Assembly: GCF_002153745.1 (NCBI RefSeq)
Contig: NZ_JOPL01000053.1
Span: forward strand, 1-40,139
Length of the DNA stretch: 40,139 bases
Direction: 5' to 3'
Source: Acetobacter sp. DsW_063
GTDB lineage: Bacteria; Pseudomonadota; Alphaproteobacteria; Acetobacterales; Acetobacteraceae
Made by a program: the position numbers and the translations under genes
Shown here: piece after piece, positions 1-7,769 of the stretch
Numbering within the stretch: the first letter of the stretch is position 1
Layout: the number at the start of each line of letters is the position of its first letter
Notes under the pieces: model-generated
Told to the model about the DNA's origin: nothing
Database searches by the model: none
The model's input: the letters and a program-made list of their open reading frames with translations, nothing else

Positions 1-47
1 CGCCGCATCCTTCATCTTCTATCTCAAAGAATGAGTCCTGAGCCTAA
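1..47. repeat. Left copy of a 47-bp inverted repeat, probable insertion sequence end
   Basis: These 47 bases are the exact reverse complement of 40092-40138; identity stops at base 48. The repeat ends in GAGCCTAA here, which reads TTAGGCTC at the other edge. A shared flanking TAA/TTA next to the identical end fits an element that duplicates a TNA target, as the IS1031 subgroup of the IS5 family does. That family assignment is inference, because no transposase gene is inside the window. The element body would lie outside the left edge. Confidence 0.75.
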
Positions 48-126
48 TGCTGTCTCGCATATATTGGATGCGGATACTCCGGCGGAGTTTGATCGTATCG
101 CCATGCAGGTATATCGGCATTGCTAG
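46..126 (+). pseudogene. Possible 3' remnant of a gene cut by the left IS copy
   Basis: From the IS border an open frame runs to a TAG at 124-126, reading NAVSHILDADTPAEFDRIA and then MQVYRHC. The composition is protein-like, and the frame begins exactly where the repeat stops. An in-frame ATG at 31 lies inside the IS end. I do not recognise the family, and 27 codons are too few to be sure the frame was ever translated. It could equally be chance. Confidence 0.22.
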
Positions 127-310
127 TGTCGTGCGTCACGAATGCGCTTGGAAATCATGTGATAAACGCCGGGTAAGTCCGACGACCGATGTTGAGGCGG
201 CGAGTCGCGTTCAGATGGCCGCCGATCTGAAAGCAAAGCTCCAGTCCAAATGGTCACAACCTACTGGCGACAACAGCCGCGCTGTATTCCCTTTCAGAAG
301 ATACCAGACC
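127..310. other. Intergenic, no gene recognised
   Basis: This stretch lies between the possible remnant at the left edge and the stop codon of the SGNH hydrolase gene. I see no convincing coding frame on either strand. The long plus-strand open frame that crosses it continues antisense through the hydrolase gene and is a shadow. No hairpin with a T tract was found. Confidence 0.5.
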
Positions 311-964
311 TTACGACATCACTGCAGGTCTGCCCCAAGCCTGCGCAGCTCCTGTAAGTTCGATCACCCAGTTCGCGACGGCTTCGCCGAGCAGGCGGTA
401 GCCGAAATCGCCCATATGCAGGCCGTCAGGCGACAGATCGTCCCGCGTCATCCCGTATTCGGCGCACCACGACTTCATGCGGCCATAACGGTCGAACACA
501 GGCACGCCCAGTTCCCGCCCGAGCGCCGGGGTCGCGTCGCGAAACGCCGGGAAGGCGGCGCATTCCTCCATCATCCGGCTCCATTGCGGCCCGATCATCG
601 CCAGATCGACGCCGCTCTCGCGCAATGTCGACAGATCCTTGCGGGTCAGGTCCTCAAACTCGGCGAGCGGGACGTTCTGCCACGCATCGTTGGTGCCGCC
701 CTGCCAGATGACGAGATCGGCGTTGGCGTTCAGAACCGGTTGCAGACGTGCGTGCATCTCGCGCGCCCCATTGCCGCCGATGCCCAGATTGACGATCGTC
801 AGTCCGCCTCGTGCAAAAGGCTCAAATGTCCGGGCGAAGATCGGCGCGAAACCATGTTCCGGAGAACTGGCGCCCACGCCTTCAGTCGTTGATGAACCGA
901 ACAGGCAGATAGTCACGGGTTCGCCAGCTTCAAGACGGCTGGTCAGGCGAGGAAAGAACGTCAT
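311..964 (-). CDS. SGNH/GDSL-type hydrolase, small cytoplasmic-type esterase or deacetylase
   Basis: A 217-residue serine hydrolase of the SGNH fold. The block I motif is FGSS, with Ser replacing the usual Asp of GDS and the nucleophile near residue 25. Block II is LGIGGNG. Block III is GGTND, with the oxyanion Asn near 92. Block V is DGLHM, giving the Asp-His pair near 180 and 183. There is no signal peptide. A TTG at 973 could also start the frame, but GAAGAG at 974-979 sits nine bases before the ATG at 964, so that ATG is preferred. The gene follows the OpgC-type acyltransferase after 53 bases on the same strand and is probably cotranscribed. A role in removing acyl groups from a sugar or glucan is inferred from that pairing. 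The true substrate is unknown. Confidence 0.85.
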   Translation of the reverse strand: MTFFPRLTSRLEAGEPVTICLFGSSTTEGVGASSPEHGFAPIFARTFEPFARGGLTIVNLGIGGNGAREMHARLQPVLNANADLVIWQGGTNDAWQNVPLAEFEDLTRKDLSTLRESGVDLAMIGPQWSRMMEECAAFPAFRDATPALGRELGVPVFDRYGRMKSWCAEYGMTRDDLSPDGLHMGDFGYRLLGEAVANWVIELTGAAQAWGRPAVMS

Positions 965-973
965 CGGGAACAA

Positions 974-994
974 CTCTTCGAATTTATTGAAGAG
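974..994 (-). promoter_or_regulatory. Small hairpin covering the SGNH hydrolase ribosome binding site
   Basis: On the minus strand CTCTTC and GAAGAG form a perfect 6-bp stem around a 9-base AT-rich loop. The GAAGAG arm is the Shine-Dalgarno sequence for the ATG at 964. Just upstream a second stem, GGCGG with CCGCC, occupies the rest of the short intergenic space after the acyltransferase gene. Pairing could lower translation of the second gene relative to the first. This is seen as sequence complementarity only. Confidence 0.4.
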
Positions 995-1017
995 GCTGAG
1001 GGCGGATACGCCCCGCC

Positions 1018-2289
1018 TTACGCCTCGACGGCCGGGCCTCCGCTGGATGCGGCGGCGCGCTGCCGCACGCGACGACGTTCATAAAACTGCGCGACAAGGA
1101 ACAGAAGACCCAGCCCCACGCCGTTCACCACAATCTGAAGTGGCCACCCGGCTCCGAAGGTGGTGAAGACCAGTCTGCCGAACAGGTCGAGGACGGTGCC
1201 AGCCGTGAATATCTCGAGGGAGTGTCGTCCCGCCAGCGCCAGCGCCTGCCCCAGACGTGAGTGGGAGAGCGCCCGTGCGACGGACGATGACTGAACAAGA
1301 TAGAAAATCGCCATCACGTCGAGCAGGCGTAGCGGCGCGAGGGTGCTTTTGTCTGGGGACGGTAATGCGAACGGCCGCAATTTGGGCAGCCCCCATTGCG
1401 CCCACGGAAACGCCTCCACCAGTGAGAACGTCAGGTAAAGCGCGGCGGCGATCTTTAGCCAGCGATACGATGGCAGGTCGCCCCCATGCCGTCCGGCCTC
1501 AATCGCTGCGGAGGCTCCGAGAACGAACAGGAACTGCCACGCCAGCGGGTCGAAATACCACCCGTCGGGATCGAGCCAGTTAGGGAAATTAACCGTCGGG
1601 TCGACGTTGATCAGCAACCATAGCCCGGCGCTGAGTCCGAGGGCGAGAAAACGGTTGGCTCGGATCAGGAGGTAGATAAGCGGAAACGCTCCCAGAAGCA
1701 CCATATAGAGGGGAAGGATGTTGAGGTTGGCCGGAAGGGCGTCCAGCAGCAGTACGCGCCACAGATCCGAAACCCCGTGGGCCAGTTCGGGTTCCAGAAA
1801 ATCTACCGGCACCGGGGAGAACCGGCGCCATTCGCGAATAGTGAAAACTGACACAAGCAGCATCAGCGTCTGCGCCACATAGAGCTTGCCGCAGCGGCGG
1901 GCGATGCGGATCAGCGTGTCCCTGACGCCATTCCTGGCGAACCCGCGCCCGTACGCGAGCCAGGAGGCGTATCCGGCCAGCAGCACGAAGATTTCCGCCG
2001 CGTCGGCGAAACCTACGTTTCGCATGGTCAGCCGGTTCAGAAGATTTTGCGGAATGTGATCGACGAACATCATCAGCAATGCGGCGCCGCGCATGGCGTC
2101 GATGCGGTGGTCCCGATTGCTTCCTCGCGGCCGAACGGAAGGAGGCCGCGAGACGCTGCCCGGAGGGCCATCCTCCATCGTAAGGATCGTACCGGGCGCT
2201 GCGTCCACCGCGTCGTCAGGCGAGGCTTGCGGGCCGGGCCTGGAGGGGACGTCGCGACTCAGCGTGGCTGTGGATGATTGGTCCGTCAT
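1018..2289 (-). CDS. OpgC-family membrane acyltransferase
   Basis: A 423-residue polytopic membrane protein. After a polar, probably cytoplasmic N-terminus of about 60 residues comes the family signature RDHRIDAMRG followed by FVDHIPQN. About ten hydrophobic segments then reach to residue 405. This matches the OpgC_C family, whose model member OpgC succinylates osmoregulated periplasmic glucans. Related proteins transfer acyl groups across the inner membrane to other polysaccharides. The ATG at 2289 is preceded by AGGACAGG. No glucan synthase genes (opgG, opgH) are nearby, so the acceptor cannot be named. It is divergent from mrp across about 200 bases, and the SGNH hydrolase follows downstream in the same direction. 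Confidence 0.88.
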   Translation of the reverse strand: MTDQSSTATLSRDVPSRPGPQASPDDAVDAAPGTILTMEDGPPGSVSRPPSVRPRGSNRDHRIDAMRGAALLMMFVDHIPQNLLNRLTMRNVGFADAAEIFVLLAGYASWLAYGRGFARNGVRDTLIRIARRCGKLYVAQTLMLLVSVFTIREWRRFSPVPVDFLEPELAHGVSDLWRVLLLDALPANLNILPLYMVLLGAFPLIYLLIRANRFLALGLSAGLWLLINVDPTVNFPNWLDPDGWYFDPLAWQFLFVLGASAAIEAGRHGGDLPSYRWLKIAAALYLTFSLVEAFPWAQWGLPKLRPFALPSPDKSTLAPLRLLDVMAIFYLVQSSSVARALSHSRLGQALALAGRHSLEIFTAGTVLDLFGRLVFTTFGAGWPLQIVVNGVGLGLLFLVAQFYERRRVRQRAAASSGGPAVEA

Positions 2290-2491
2290 ATCCTGTCCTG
2301 AGCGGCGCGTCCCAGCAGATCGACCGGATCTAGACCGGGCCGTGTGCTATTAAAAGGTATCGGCGACTTGAAAGCCAGTCTGGTTGCGCTTTCTTACAGC
2401 ATGGATAACAGAGCGCGGGCGCGTGGGGACGCCCTGCCGCTCCGGCGTCCGTTCGAACGCGGGCATCTGAAGGTGAAATTAAGGTGGTGTT

Positions 2492-3610
2492 ATGACCCAG
2501 CGTGGCGTTCCTGAACGAACAGAGGTCGAGGCTGTCCTTCGCGACGTCGCTGACGCGACGAGTGGTCGCGGCCTTCTCGATATCGCGCGCGTCGAGTCAT
2601 GCGCCATTGTCGACGGACGCCTGCGTGTGGTGCTCGCCGTCGCTGCGGCCGACGCTGCGGCTGTGGACCGCCTCACCGGCGCCGCAGAGCATGCGCTGGA
2701 CGGCGCGTTCGCGCCTATGTGTTCTCAGGTCATGTTGACCGCCCACCGCGAGCAGACGCCCGCCCAGCGTCCCGCTGCGTCCGGTGGCGGACATCGCCCG
2801 CTCGGCGGCGTGGGCGGCGGCGCATCGTCGCTCGATGTCGGAGCGGTCATCGCCGTGGCCTCGGGCAAAGGCGGCGTCGGAAAATCGACGACCGCAGTCA
2901 ACCTTGCGGTCGGACTGGCGCTGGAGGGGCTTTCAGTCGGTCTGATGGACGCGGACGTTCATGGCCCGTCTCTGCCCCGGATGCTCGGCGTCGCCGAACG
3001 TCCGGAAGTCCGCGAAGGCCGACTGATCCCTGCGCGCGCATGGGGCGTGTCCGCCATGTCGATCGGGATGCTGGTCGACGAAAATCAGGCCATGATCTGG
3101 CGCGGTCCGATGGTGATGGGCGCGATTGGGCAGCTTCTCAATGACGTGGACTGGGGCAAGCTCGACGTTCTGATTATCGACATGCCGCCCGGCACAGGCG
3201 ACGCGCAGCTGACGCTTGCGCAGAAGGCGACGTTGACCGGCGCGATTATCGTCTCGACGCCGCAGGACATTGCGCTGCTCGACGCGCGGCGCGGCATCGC
3301 GATGTTTGAGAAGACTCGCGTGCCGGTGCTCGGGCTGATCGAGAATATGTCCTATTTCTGCTGCCCCAATTGCGGACATCGAACCGAACTGTTCGGCCAT
3401 GGCGGCGCGCGCGAGGAAGCGGCCCGACTGGACGCGCCGTTCCTTGGTGAAATCCCGCTGCTTGCCGAAATTCGATCCAGCGCTGATTCGGGTGCGCCGA
3501 TCGTGGCGGCTGCGCCAGAGAGTGAGGCCGCTCAGGCATATCGCAAGCTGGCGGCGACTGTGGCCGAGTCCGTCCGACGCACGATGCGCCGCGCTCCTGC
3601 GGGGGGATGA
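2492..3610 (+). CDS. mrp: Iron-sulfur cluster carrier protein Mrp/ApbC
   Basis: A 372-residue P-loop ATPase of the Mrp/NBP35 family, which holds and transfers [4Fe-4S] clusters to apoproteins in the cytoplasm. Residues 8-85 form the N-terminal MIP18-like (DUF59) domain. A Gly-rich linker spans about 95-115. The deviant Walker A SGKGGVGKST is at 124-133, and IIDMPPGTGD near 228-237 is the Walker B region. The cluster-binding pair is Cys291-Pro-Asn-Cys294. Length and order are normal for alphaproteobacteria. The ATG has AAGGTGG just upstream. It is a single gene between divergent and convergent neighbours. Cluster transfer is family knowledge; a specific client cannot be read from context. Confidence 0.96.
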   Translation: MTQRGVPERTEVEAVLRDVADATSGRGLLDIARVESCAIVDGRLRVVLAVAAADAAAVDRLTGAAEHALDGAFAPMCSQVMLTAHREQTPAQRPAASGGGHRPLGGVGGGASSLDVGAVIAVASGKGGVGKSTTAVNLAVGLALEGLSVGLMDADVHGPSLPRMLGVAERPEVREGRLIPARAWGVSAMSIGMLVDENQAMIWRGPMVMGAIGQLLNDVDWGKLDVLIIDMPPGTGDAQLTLAQKATLTGAIIVSTPQDIALLDARRGIAMFEKTRVPVLGLIENMSYFCCPNCGHRTELFGHGGAREEAARLDAPFLGEIPLLAEIRSSADSGAPIVAAAPESEAAQAYRKLAATVAESVRRTMRRAPAGG

Positions 3611-3775
3611 GACTTCCTGCCCGGCGGGCCGTCTTCACATCATAGCAAGTAACCATGGTTGCGGGCGGGTGCAGTGAGCGGCGCCATGAACCTGCGCACC
3701 CACTGATTGCGCGGCTTCGCTTGAGTCAGTTCACGCTGTGCCGCCGTTGTGATGACGTCGGGGGCGGGAGACTTT

Positions 3776-4771
3776 CTATATCGGATGCGCAGCGTCCGCA
3801 GTCTGGCCCTGAGCTCCAGCGTTCCGGTGCGCCCCGACGCAACTGACGACACTGAGTGCGACCAGAGTGAACGCAGCCGCTTCAAGTGCATGCGGCATGC
3901 GTCGCTCCCACAGAAATCCGTAGATCAGCGCGAACAACGTCTCGAAGAGAATCATCTGGCCAGTGAGCGTGAGCGGCAGGAGGCGGCTCATGCGGTTCCA
4001 CAGCGCGTTGCCCACGATGGACGCCAGAAACGCAACGCCCAAAGACACGAGGCCAAGCTGCGTCCATTCGGCCGCGTCGTGATGGGCGTGGTCGATTAGG
4101 AATGCGAGCGGAATAAGCACGAGGCTCTGCGCCCCGGTGACGACACCGGTCAGAAAATTCCAGTCATGGGCGGATATATGGTCAAGGCGTCGTAGCCAGC
4201 GGCTGTTGCTGACGGCGTAGATCGTCCATGACACAAGTGCTCCAATGGCGCTCAGCAGCCCGGTCAGGCGCGCGGACGCCGGTATTTGGGACGGCGCAGC
4301 CACAGTCTGCCAGCCGATGCAGATCGCCCCGGCGGCGCAGAGCAGGAGCGATGGCGCCAGTTTCGCCAGCGAAACAGCCCCCTTGTCCCGGCTGCCGACG
4401 ATCGTGACCGCAACGGGAAGGAACCCGATGACCAGTGACGTCATCGCCACGCCGCCACTTTGAACGGCGGTCGAGAGCAGCAGATAGTAGAGAATATTGC
4501 CGGTGAACCCGAGCTTCATAAGCGCCAGCCACTCGCCAGCAGAGACCGTAGCCGCGAAGTGGCGCCACCGCGGCGCGAGCATGGCCGCCGAGATCAGTCC
4601 GTAAAACAGGTAACGTCCGCTCGTCAGGAACAGCGGATCGAACGTCCGGACCAATTCGGGCGCAAGAAACACCAGCCCCCAAAGCGCGCCTGCCCCAGCG
4701 CCGCAAATAACTCCAGCAAACGTGGCGTGGGAGTGGGCGGCTTCCGGCGCGGCGGAGGAAGTAGCGGTCAT
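3776..4771 (-). CDS. EamA/DMT-superfamily transporter, 10 membrane segments
   Basis: A 331-residue protein with two tandem EamA repeats, about 10 hydrophobic helices between residues 18 and 312, and polar tails. Typical repeat features include GAGALWGLVFLAPE in helix 1 and the GNALWNRMSRLLP-LTLTGQM region near the end of repeat two. Members export or import amino acids, purines or other small metabolites across the inner membrane. The substrate cannot be inferred here. The ATG at 4771 has AGGA a short way upstream. It converges on mrp, with 165 bases between the stop codons, and is divergent from the secreted SGNH hydrolase. It appears complete. Confidence 0.9.
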   Translation of the reverse strand: MTATSSAAPEAAHSHATFAGVICGAGAGALWGLVFLAPELVRTFDPLFLTSGRYLFYGLISAAMLAPRWRHFAATVSAGEWLALMKLGFTGNILYYLLLSTAVQSGGVAMTSLVIGFLPVAVTIVGSRDKGAVSLAKLAPSLLLCAAGAICIGWQTVAAPSQIPASARLTGLLSAIGALVSWTIYAVSNSRWLRRLDHISAHDWNFLTGVVTGAQSLVLIPLAFLIDHAHHDAAEWTQLGLVSLGVAFLASIVGNALWNRMSRLLPLTLTGQMILFETLFALIYGFLWERRMPHALEAAAFTLVALSVVSCVGAHRNAGAQGQTADAAHPI

Positions 4772-5042
4772 GCCGGGTGTCCTGTTGTCTGCGGTGGGGC
4801 GTAACGTCGGTATTTTTTCATAGCCATGTCAGCATTGTCTTGCCGGGGCATTTGCACCGAATATTGGGCCGTTGGCCATGCTTCAGGCCGCCATTGTTCC
4901 GTGCGCCCTCGTGGGCCCTAGTGTTTTCGTTCGGAGGGGATACGTCCTGCGCCAGACGGGGCGCAGGCGTTGCGTTCAAAAGTCATTCTGCAATCCGCGT
5001 CCGCCAGCCGCAGGTTCGCCTGATTTTCCTGAGAGACCGCCC

Positions 5043-5936
5043 ATGAAGCGTCATGTGTATAGTTCCGGTTCGTTTTTTACTCAGCGGCTGAAAACCGTCG
5101 TGACGCTTCTGGCGTCCGCAGTTTTGCTCGCGCCCGCCGCCGCCCGGTCATCGGCGCCGCGCAAGGGCGATCTGTATGTCTCGATGGGCAGTTCATACGC
5201 CGCAGGCCCGGGTGTGGGCACGCCCGTCGCATCCTCTGGCGGGTGTCGTCGTTCGGAGTCGAATTTCGCGGATATCGTCGCCAGAGAGCGGGGTCTGAAG
5301 CTTGTCGACGTTTCCTGTTCGGGCGCGACTACGGGGAACATCCTTGATCACGGCCAGTATGGGCTGCCAGCCCAGATCGAAGCGGTCACTCCTGATGCGC
5401 GACTTGTTTCGATCCTCATTGGCGGAAACGACGTCAATTACGTCGCCGACCTGATGGGGCTGTCATGCCGCGATACTGGCGGCGCGAATTGCCGCGTCAC
5501 GGATCCGGCTGAGGTGGAACGTCGGCTCGCGATCCTGCCGGAATCTCTGGACAGGGTCGTAATGGAAGTGCGCCGTCGGGCGCCCGCAGCGCGCATTGTG
5601 TTGCTCGGTTATCTACCGGCGGTTCCCGGCCACGCCGCGGTATCCTGCGCGGCTCTACCTCTTGCGCCGGACGACGCCGCGCGGATGCGTGCGCTCTACG
5701 TGCGTCTGGCCCAGATCATCGGCGGGGCCGCCCGACGCAACGGCATCGACGTAGTGCCCAGTTCCGTGATCGGCGCCGGTCACGACGCCTGCTCAGAGGT
5801 CCCTTATGTCGCGGGTTATCATCCGCCGCAAAACCCGGGTTGGGCCGCGCCGGTTGCTTATCATCCCAATCAGGCGGGTATGAACAAGGTTGCTGAGGCC
5901 CTGAATGAAGTCATTGGCGATTCTGGCGCTCGCTGA
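5043..5936 (+). CDS. Secreted SGNH hydrolase of the SEST-like family
   Basis: A 297-residue exported esterase or lipase. Residues 1-36 form a Sec signal peptide: basic start, hydrophobic TVVTLLASAVLLAPAAA, then a cleavage-like Ala run. Block I is SMGSSYAAG, with nucleophile Ser51; block III is IGGND, with Asn129; the catalytic His274 lies in YHPNQAGM. Six cysteines (68, 92, 142, 150, 202, 250) are spaced as in the three-disulfide SGNH lipases known from Streptomyces, fitting an oxidised periplasmic or extracellular location. The frame is open from 4872, but the ATG at 5043 is preferred because it places the signal peptide at the N-terminus and has GAGAG upstream. Substrate unknown. The gene stands alone, divergent from the EamA transporter. 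Confidence 0.9.
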   Translation: MKRHVYSSGSFFTQRLKTVVTLLASAVLLAPAAARSSAPRKGDLYVSMGSSYAAGPGVGTPVASSGGCRRSESNFADIVARERGLKLVDVSCSGATTGNILDHGQYGLPAQIEAVTPDARLVSILIGGNDVNYVADLMGLSCRDTGGANCRVTDPAEVERRLAILPESLDRVVMEVRRRAPAARIVLLGYLPAVPGHAAVSCAALPLAPDDAARMRALYVRLAQIIGGAARRNGIDVVPSSVIGAGHDACSEVPYVAGYHPPQNPGWAAPVAYHPNQAGMNKVAEALNEVIGDSGAR

Positions 5937-6294
5937 AGCATGGACGTCACACATGTGCGGGTGATGTCAGCTGTGGCGCGTCGGTTCCATTGAGAGCGAC
6001 GGCAGAGTAGCTGTTCGGCGGATTTCCGCGGCGTGCACGCCTTCGGCGCCCTCATGGGCGGAGAAGCTTTCACTGTGCGCCGCTCGAACTTGTCAGGGGA
6101 TCGTTTTCCGCCACGTCCAATGCATAGTGCTGGACAGAAAGGTAACATGGAGATCAATGCTGCCATGTTCTGTCTTCGTCGGAGGGCAGTGGCCAGAACA
6201 GGGGGCGTCGATCGATCGGACGGAGAATTGTTCGATCGAGCAGGGAGTGCGTTAAAACACATCGAGCGTTGACGCCGTGCGAACAGGGCTGCGG
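5937..6294. other. Convergent intergenic region with dyads, no gene accepted
   Basis: This 358-base gap separates two convergent genes. It holds a 42-base dyad at 6133-6174. The inner arms AACATGG (6144-6150) and CCATGTT (6163-6169) pair across 12 bases, and the outer arms GACAG and CTGTC extend the pairing past a 6-base bulge. Further right, CGATCGATCGG and TTCGATCGAG share CGATCG repeats. A 79-codon plus-strand frame at 6033-6272 lacks a recognisable motif and is not accepted as a gene. The dyad could be a bidirectional transcript end or a small RNA, but there is no T tract. Confidence 0.4.
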
Positions 6295-7146
6295 TTATTC
6301 CGTCGTCCCTGATTTGGCGACTGCGGCTGCGACCCCCTGTCTGATGCGTCTTACAACAGACTCCGGATCTTGGGACCACAGAGAGTTGGGGACGCCATCG
6401 GAGAAGAGCTCGACGACATAGTCGCCCGTATAGCCTATATCTTGAATACGCCTGAGAAATTCTCCGTTGGGGATGACGCCGTCGCCGGGGATATGGCGAT
6501 CGTGAAAATTACGCGGGCGACGCCAATCCGCGAGATGCACCAGAAAGAGTTTTTCGCCGCAGAGAGAAACCTGATCGAGTGCTGTGCTTTCCCAAAGATT
6601 GTAAGAGTCTGCACAGATGCCAAAATTCGGATGATTGACTTCATCCAGCATCTCCAGCGCCGTCACAATATTCGAGACGATGGTGCTTCGGTTCATCAGG
6701 GACGCGCCAAGGGGCTCCAGCGCGATCTTTATGTCCCGCCTTGCGGCATAGTCTGCGATTTTCTTGTAAGCTTCGGTAGAGGTTTTCCAGACCAGATCCT
6801 CGTCGCCCGTCGGTAAGGCCCCTGTCTGGGTTGGCATGACGCCTCCCTTCAAAATTCGCGAAAAGCGATCCACTGCGCGACAGAATAATCTGACGCGTTC
6901 GTCCGGATCCTGCGGCTCCAGCACAGACATGGATGGGAAAACAGTCATCACATCGGGCTGCAGAGAGCTGACGTGAATGTCCTGCTCGCCGAGCCAGTCG
7001 ATCTCCGCTTCAAAATTGTCGTGACTGAACTTTGATTCCCAAAGCTCGATCCCAAGTCCATGTCGCCGATAGAGCTCTACGTCCTCACGGAGCGTCAGAT
7101 TTTTTGTGCTGATCTCGCTTATATGTAACCGCGACAGAATCGACAT
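6295..7146 (-). CDS. Xylose-isomerase-like TIM barrel (sugar phosphate isomerase / 3-dehydroshikimate dehydratase type)
   Basis: A 283-residue protein of the AP-endonuclease-2/xylose-isomerase-like TIM barrel family. Likely divalent metal ligands are Glu144 (IALEPLG), Asp180 (GICADSYNLWES), His204 (FLVHLADWR) and Glu246 (YVVELFSD). The PGDG loop at 220-223 is typical. The family includes hydroxypyruvate isomerases, inosose dehydratases and the 3-dehydroshikimate dehydratases that make protocatechuate. The frame is open upstream into ubiX, but the ATG at 7146 starts the conserved barrel and lies just after the ubiX stop. It is the third gene of the UbiD-UbiX operon. Making a hydroxybenzoate for the decarboxylase is the most attractive role, but that is inference from context. 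Confidence 0.8.
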   Translation of the reverse strand: MSILSRLHISEISTKNLTLREDVELYRRHGLGIELWESKFSHDNFEAEIDWLGEQDIHVSSLQPDVMTVFPSMSVLEPQDPDERVRLFCRAVDRFSRILKGGVMPTQTGALPTGDEDLVWKTSTEAYKKIADYAARRDIKIALEPLGASLMNRSTIVSNIVTALEMLDEVNHPNFGICADSYNLWESTALDQVSLCGEKLFLVHLADWRRPRNFHDRHIPGDGVIPNGEFLRRIQDIGYTGDYVVELFSDGVPNSLWSQDPESVVRRIRQGVAAAVAKSGTTE

Positions 7147-7166
7147 GTGACTGCTATTCCCTACGA

Positions 7167-7769
7167 TTATCGCTGCGGAGCGTTTGAGGTCGCCTCGGCG
7201 GTCTGTTCGCCCCATCGTTGCATCGTGGGCACGTCGATGCCGAAGCAGTCGAGTGCGCGGGCGACGCAGTGGTCGACGATATCGCTGACGGATTGAGGTT
7301 TGGTGTAAAAAGCGGGCACCGGAGGCTGGATAATGCCACCCATCTCCGTCACGGCGAGCATGTTGCGAATATGTCCGGCGTGCAAAGGGGCTTCGCGTAC
7401 CATCATGACCAACCGACGGCGTTCTTTCAGGACGACGTCGGCGGCGCGCGTAAGAAGCGTCGTGGTGACGCCCGTCGCCACTTCGGCGAGGGTCCGAACC
7501 GAGCATGGTGCGATCAGCATGCCCATCGTCCGGAAACTGCCGCTGGCGATACTTGCGCCGACGTCCTTGACCGGATGCACATGATCCGCGAGCGCGTGAA
7601 GCTGCTCGCGGTCCAGATCGGTTTCGTATGCGCGGGTCATTTCACCGGCCTGGCTTACGACCAGATGGGTTTCAACGCCCAGTTCACGGCACATTTCCAG
7701 CGCGCGCACGCCCAGAACGATCCCCGTGGCGCCCGTTATGCCGATGATGAGCGGACGGTTGGCGCTCAT
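7167..7769 (-). CDS. ubiX: UbiX/Pad1-type flavin prenyltransferase
   Basis: A 200-residue enzyme that joins dimethylallyl phosphate to FMN, giving the prenylated FMN cofactor needed by UbiD-family decarboxylases. Motifs are the N-terminal flavin-binding GITGATG (10-16), the IASGSF region, [25 protein letters not shown] and [10 protein letters not shown]. All are characteristic and apparently complete. Its ATG overlaps the stop of the upstream decarboxylase gene in an ATGA arrangement, so the two are translationally coupled. The TIM-barrel gene follows after 20 bases. Pairing with a dedicated UbiD homologue suggests this copy serves that enzyme rather than only ubiquinone synthesis; a second ubiX elsewhere cannot be excluded. 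Confidence 0.94.
   Translation of the reverse strand: MSANRPLIIGITGATGIVLGVRALEMCRELGVETHLVVSQAGEMTRAYETDLDREQLHALADHVHPVKDVGASIASGSFRTMGMLIAPCSVRTLAEVATGVTTTLLTRAADVVLKERRRLVMMVREAPLHAGHIRNMLAVTEMGGIIQPPVPAFYTKPQSVSDIVDHCVARALDCFGIDVPTMQRWGEQTAEATSNAPQR

Noticed and set aside
47-892. 281-codon plus-strand frame at the left edge
   Set aside because: Mostly antisense to the SGNH hydrolase gene, with Arg/His-rich composition.
3619-3632. Short GC palindrome after mrp as terminator
   Set aside because: The arms leave almost no loop and no T tract follows.
6033-6272. 79-codon plus-strand frame in the convergent gap
   Set aside because: No motif, no good ribosome binding site, and it is interrupted by a dyad; not accepted as a gene.
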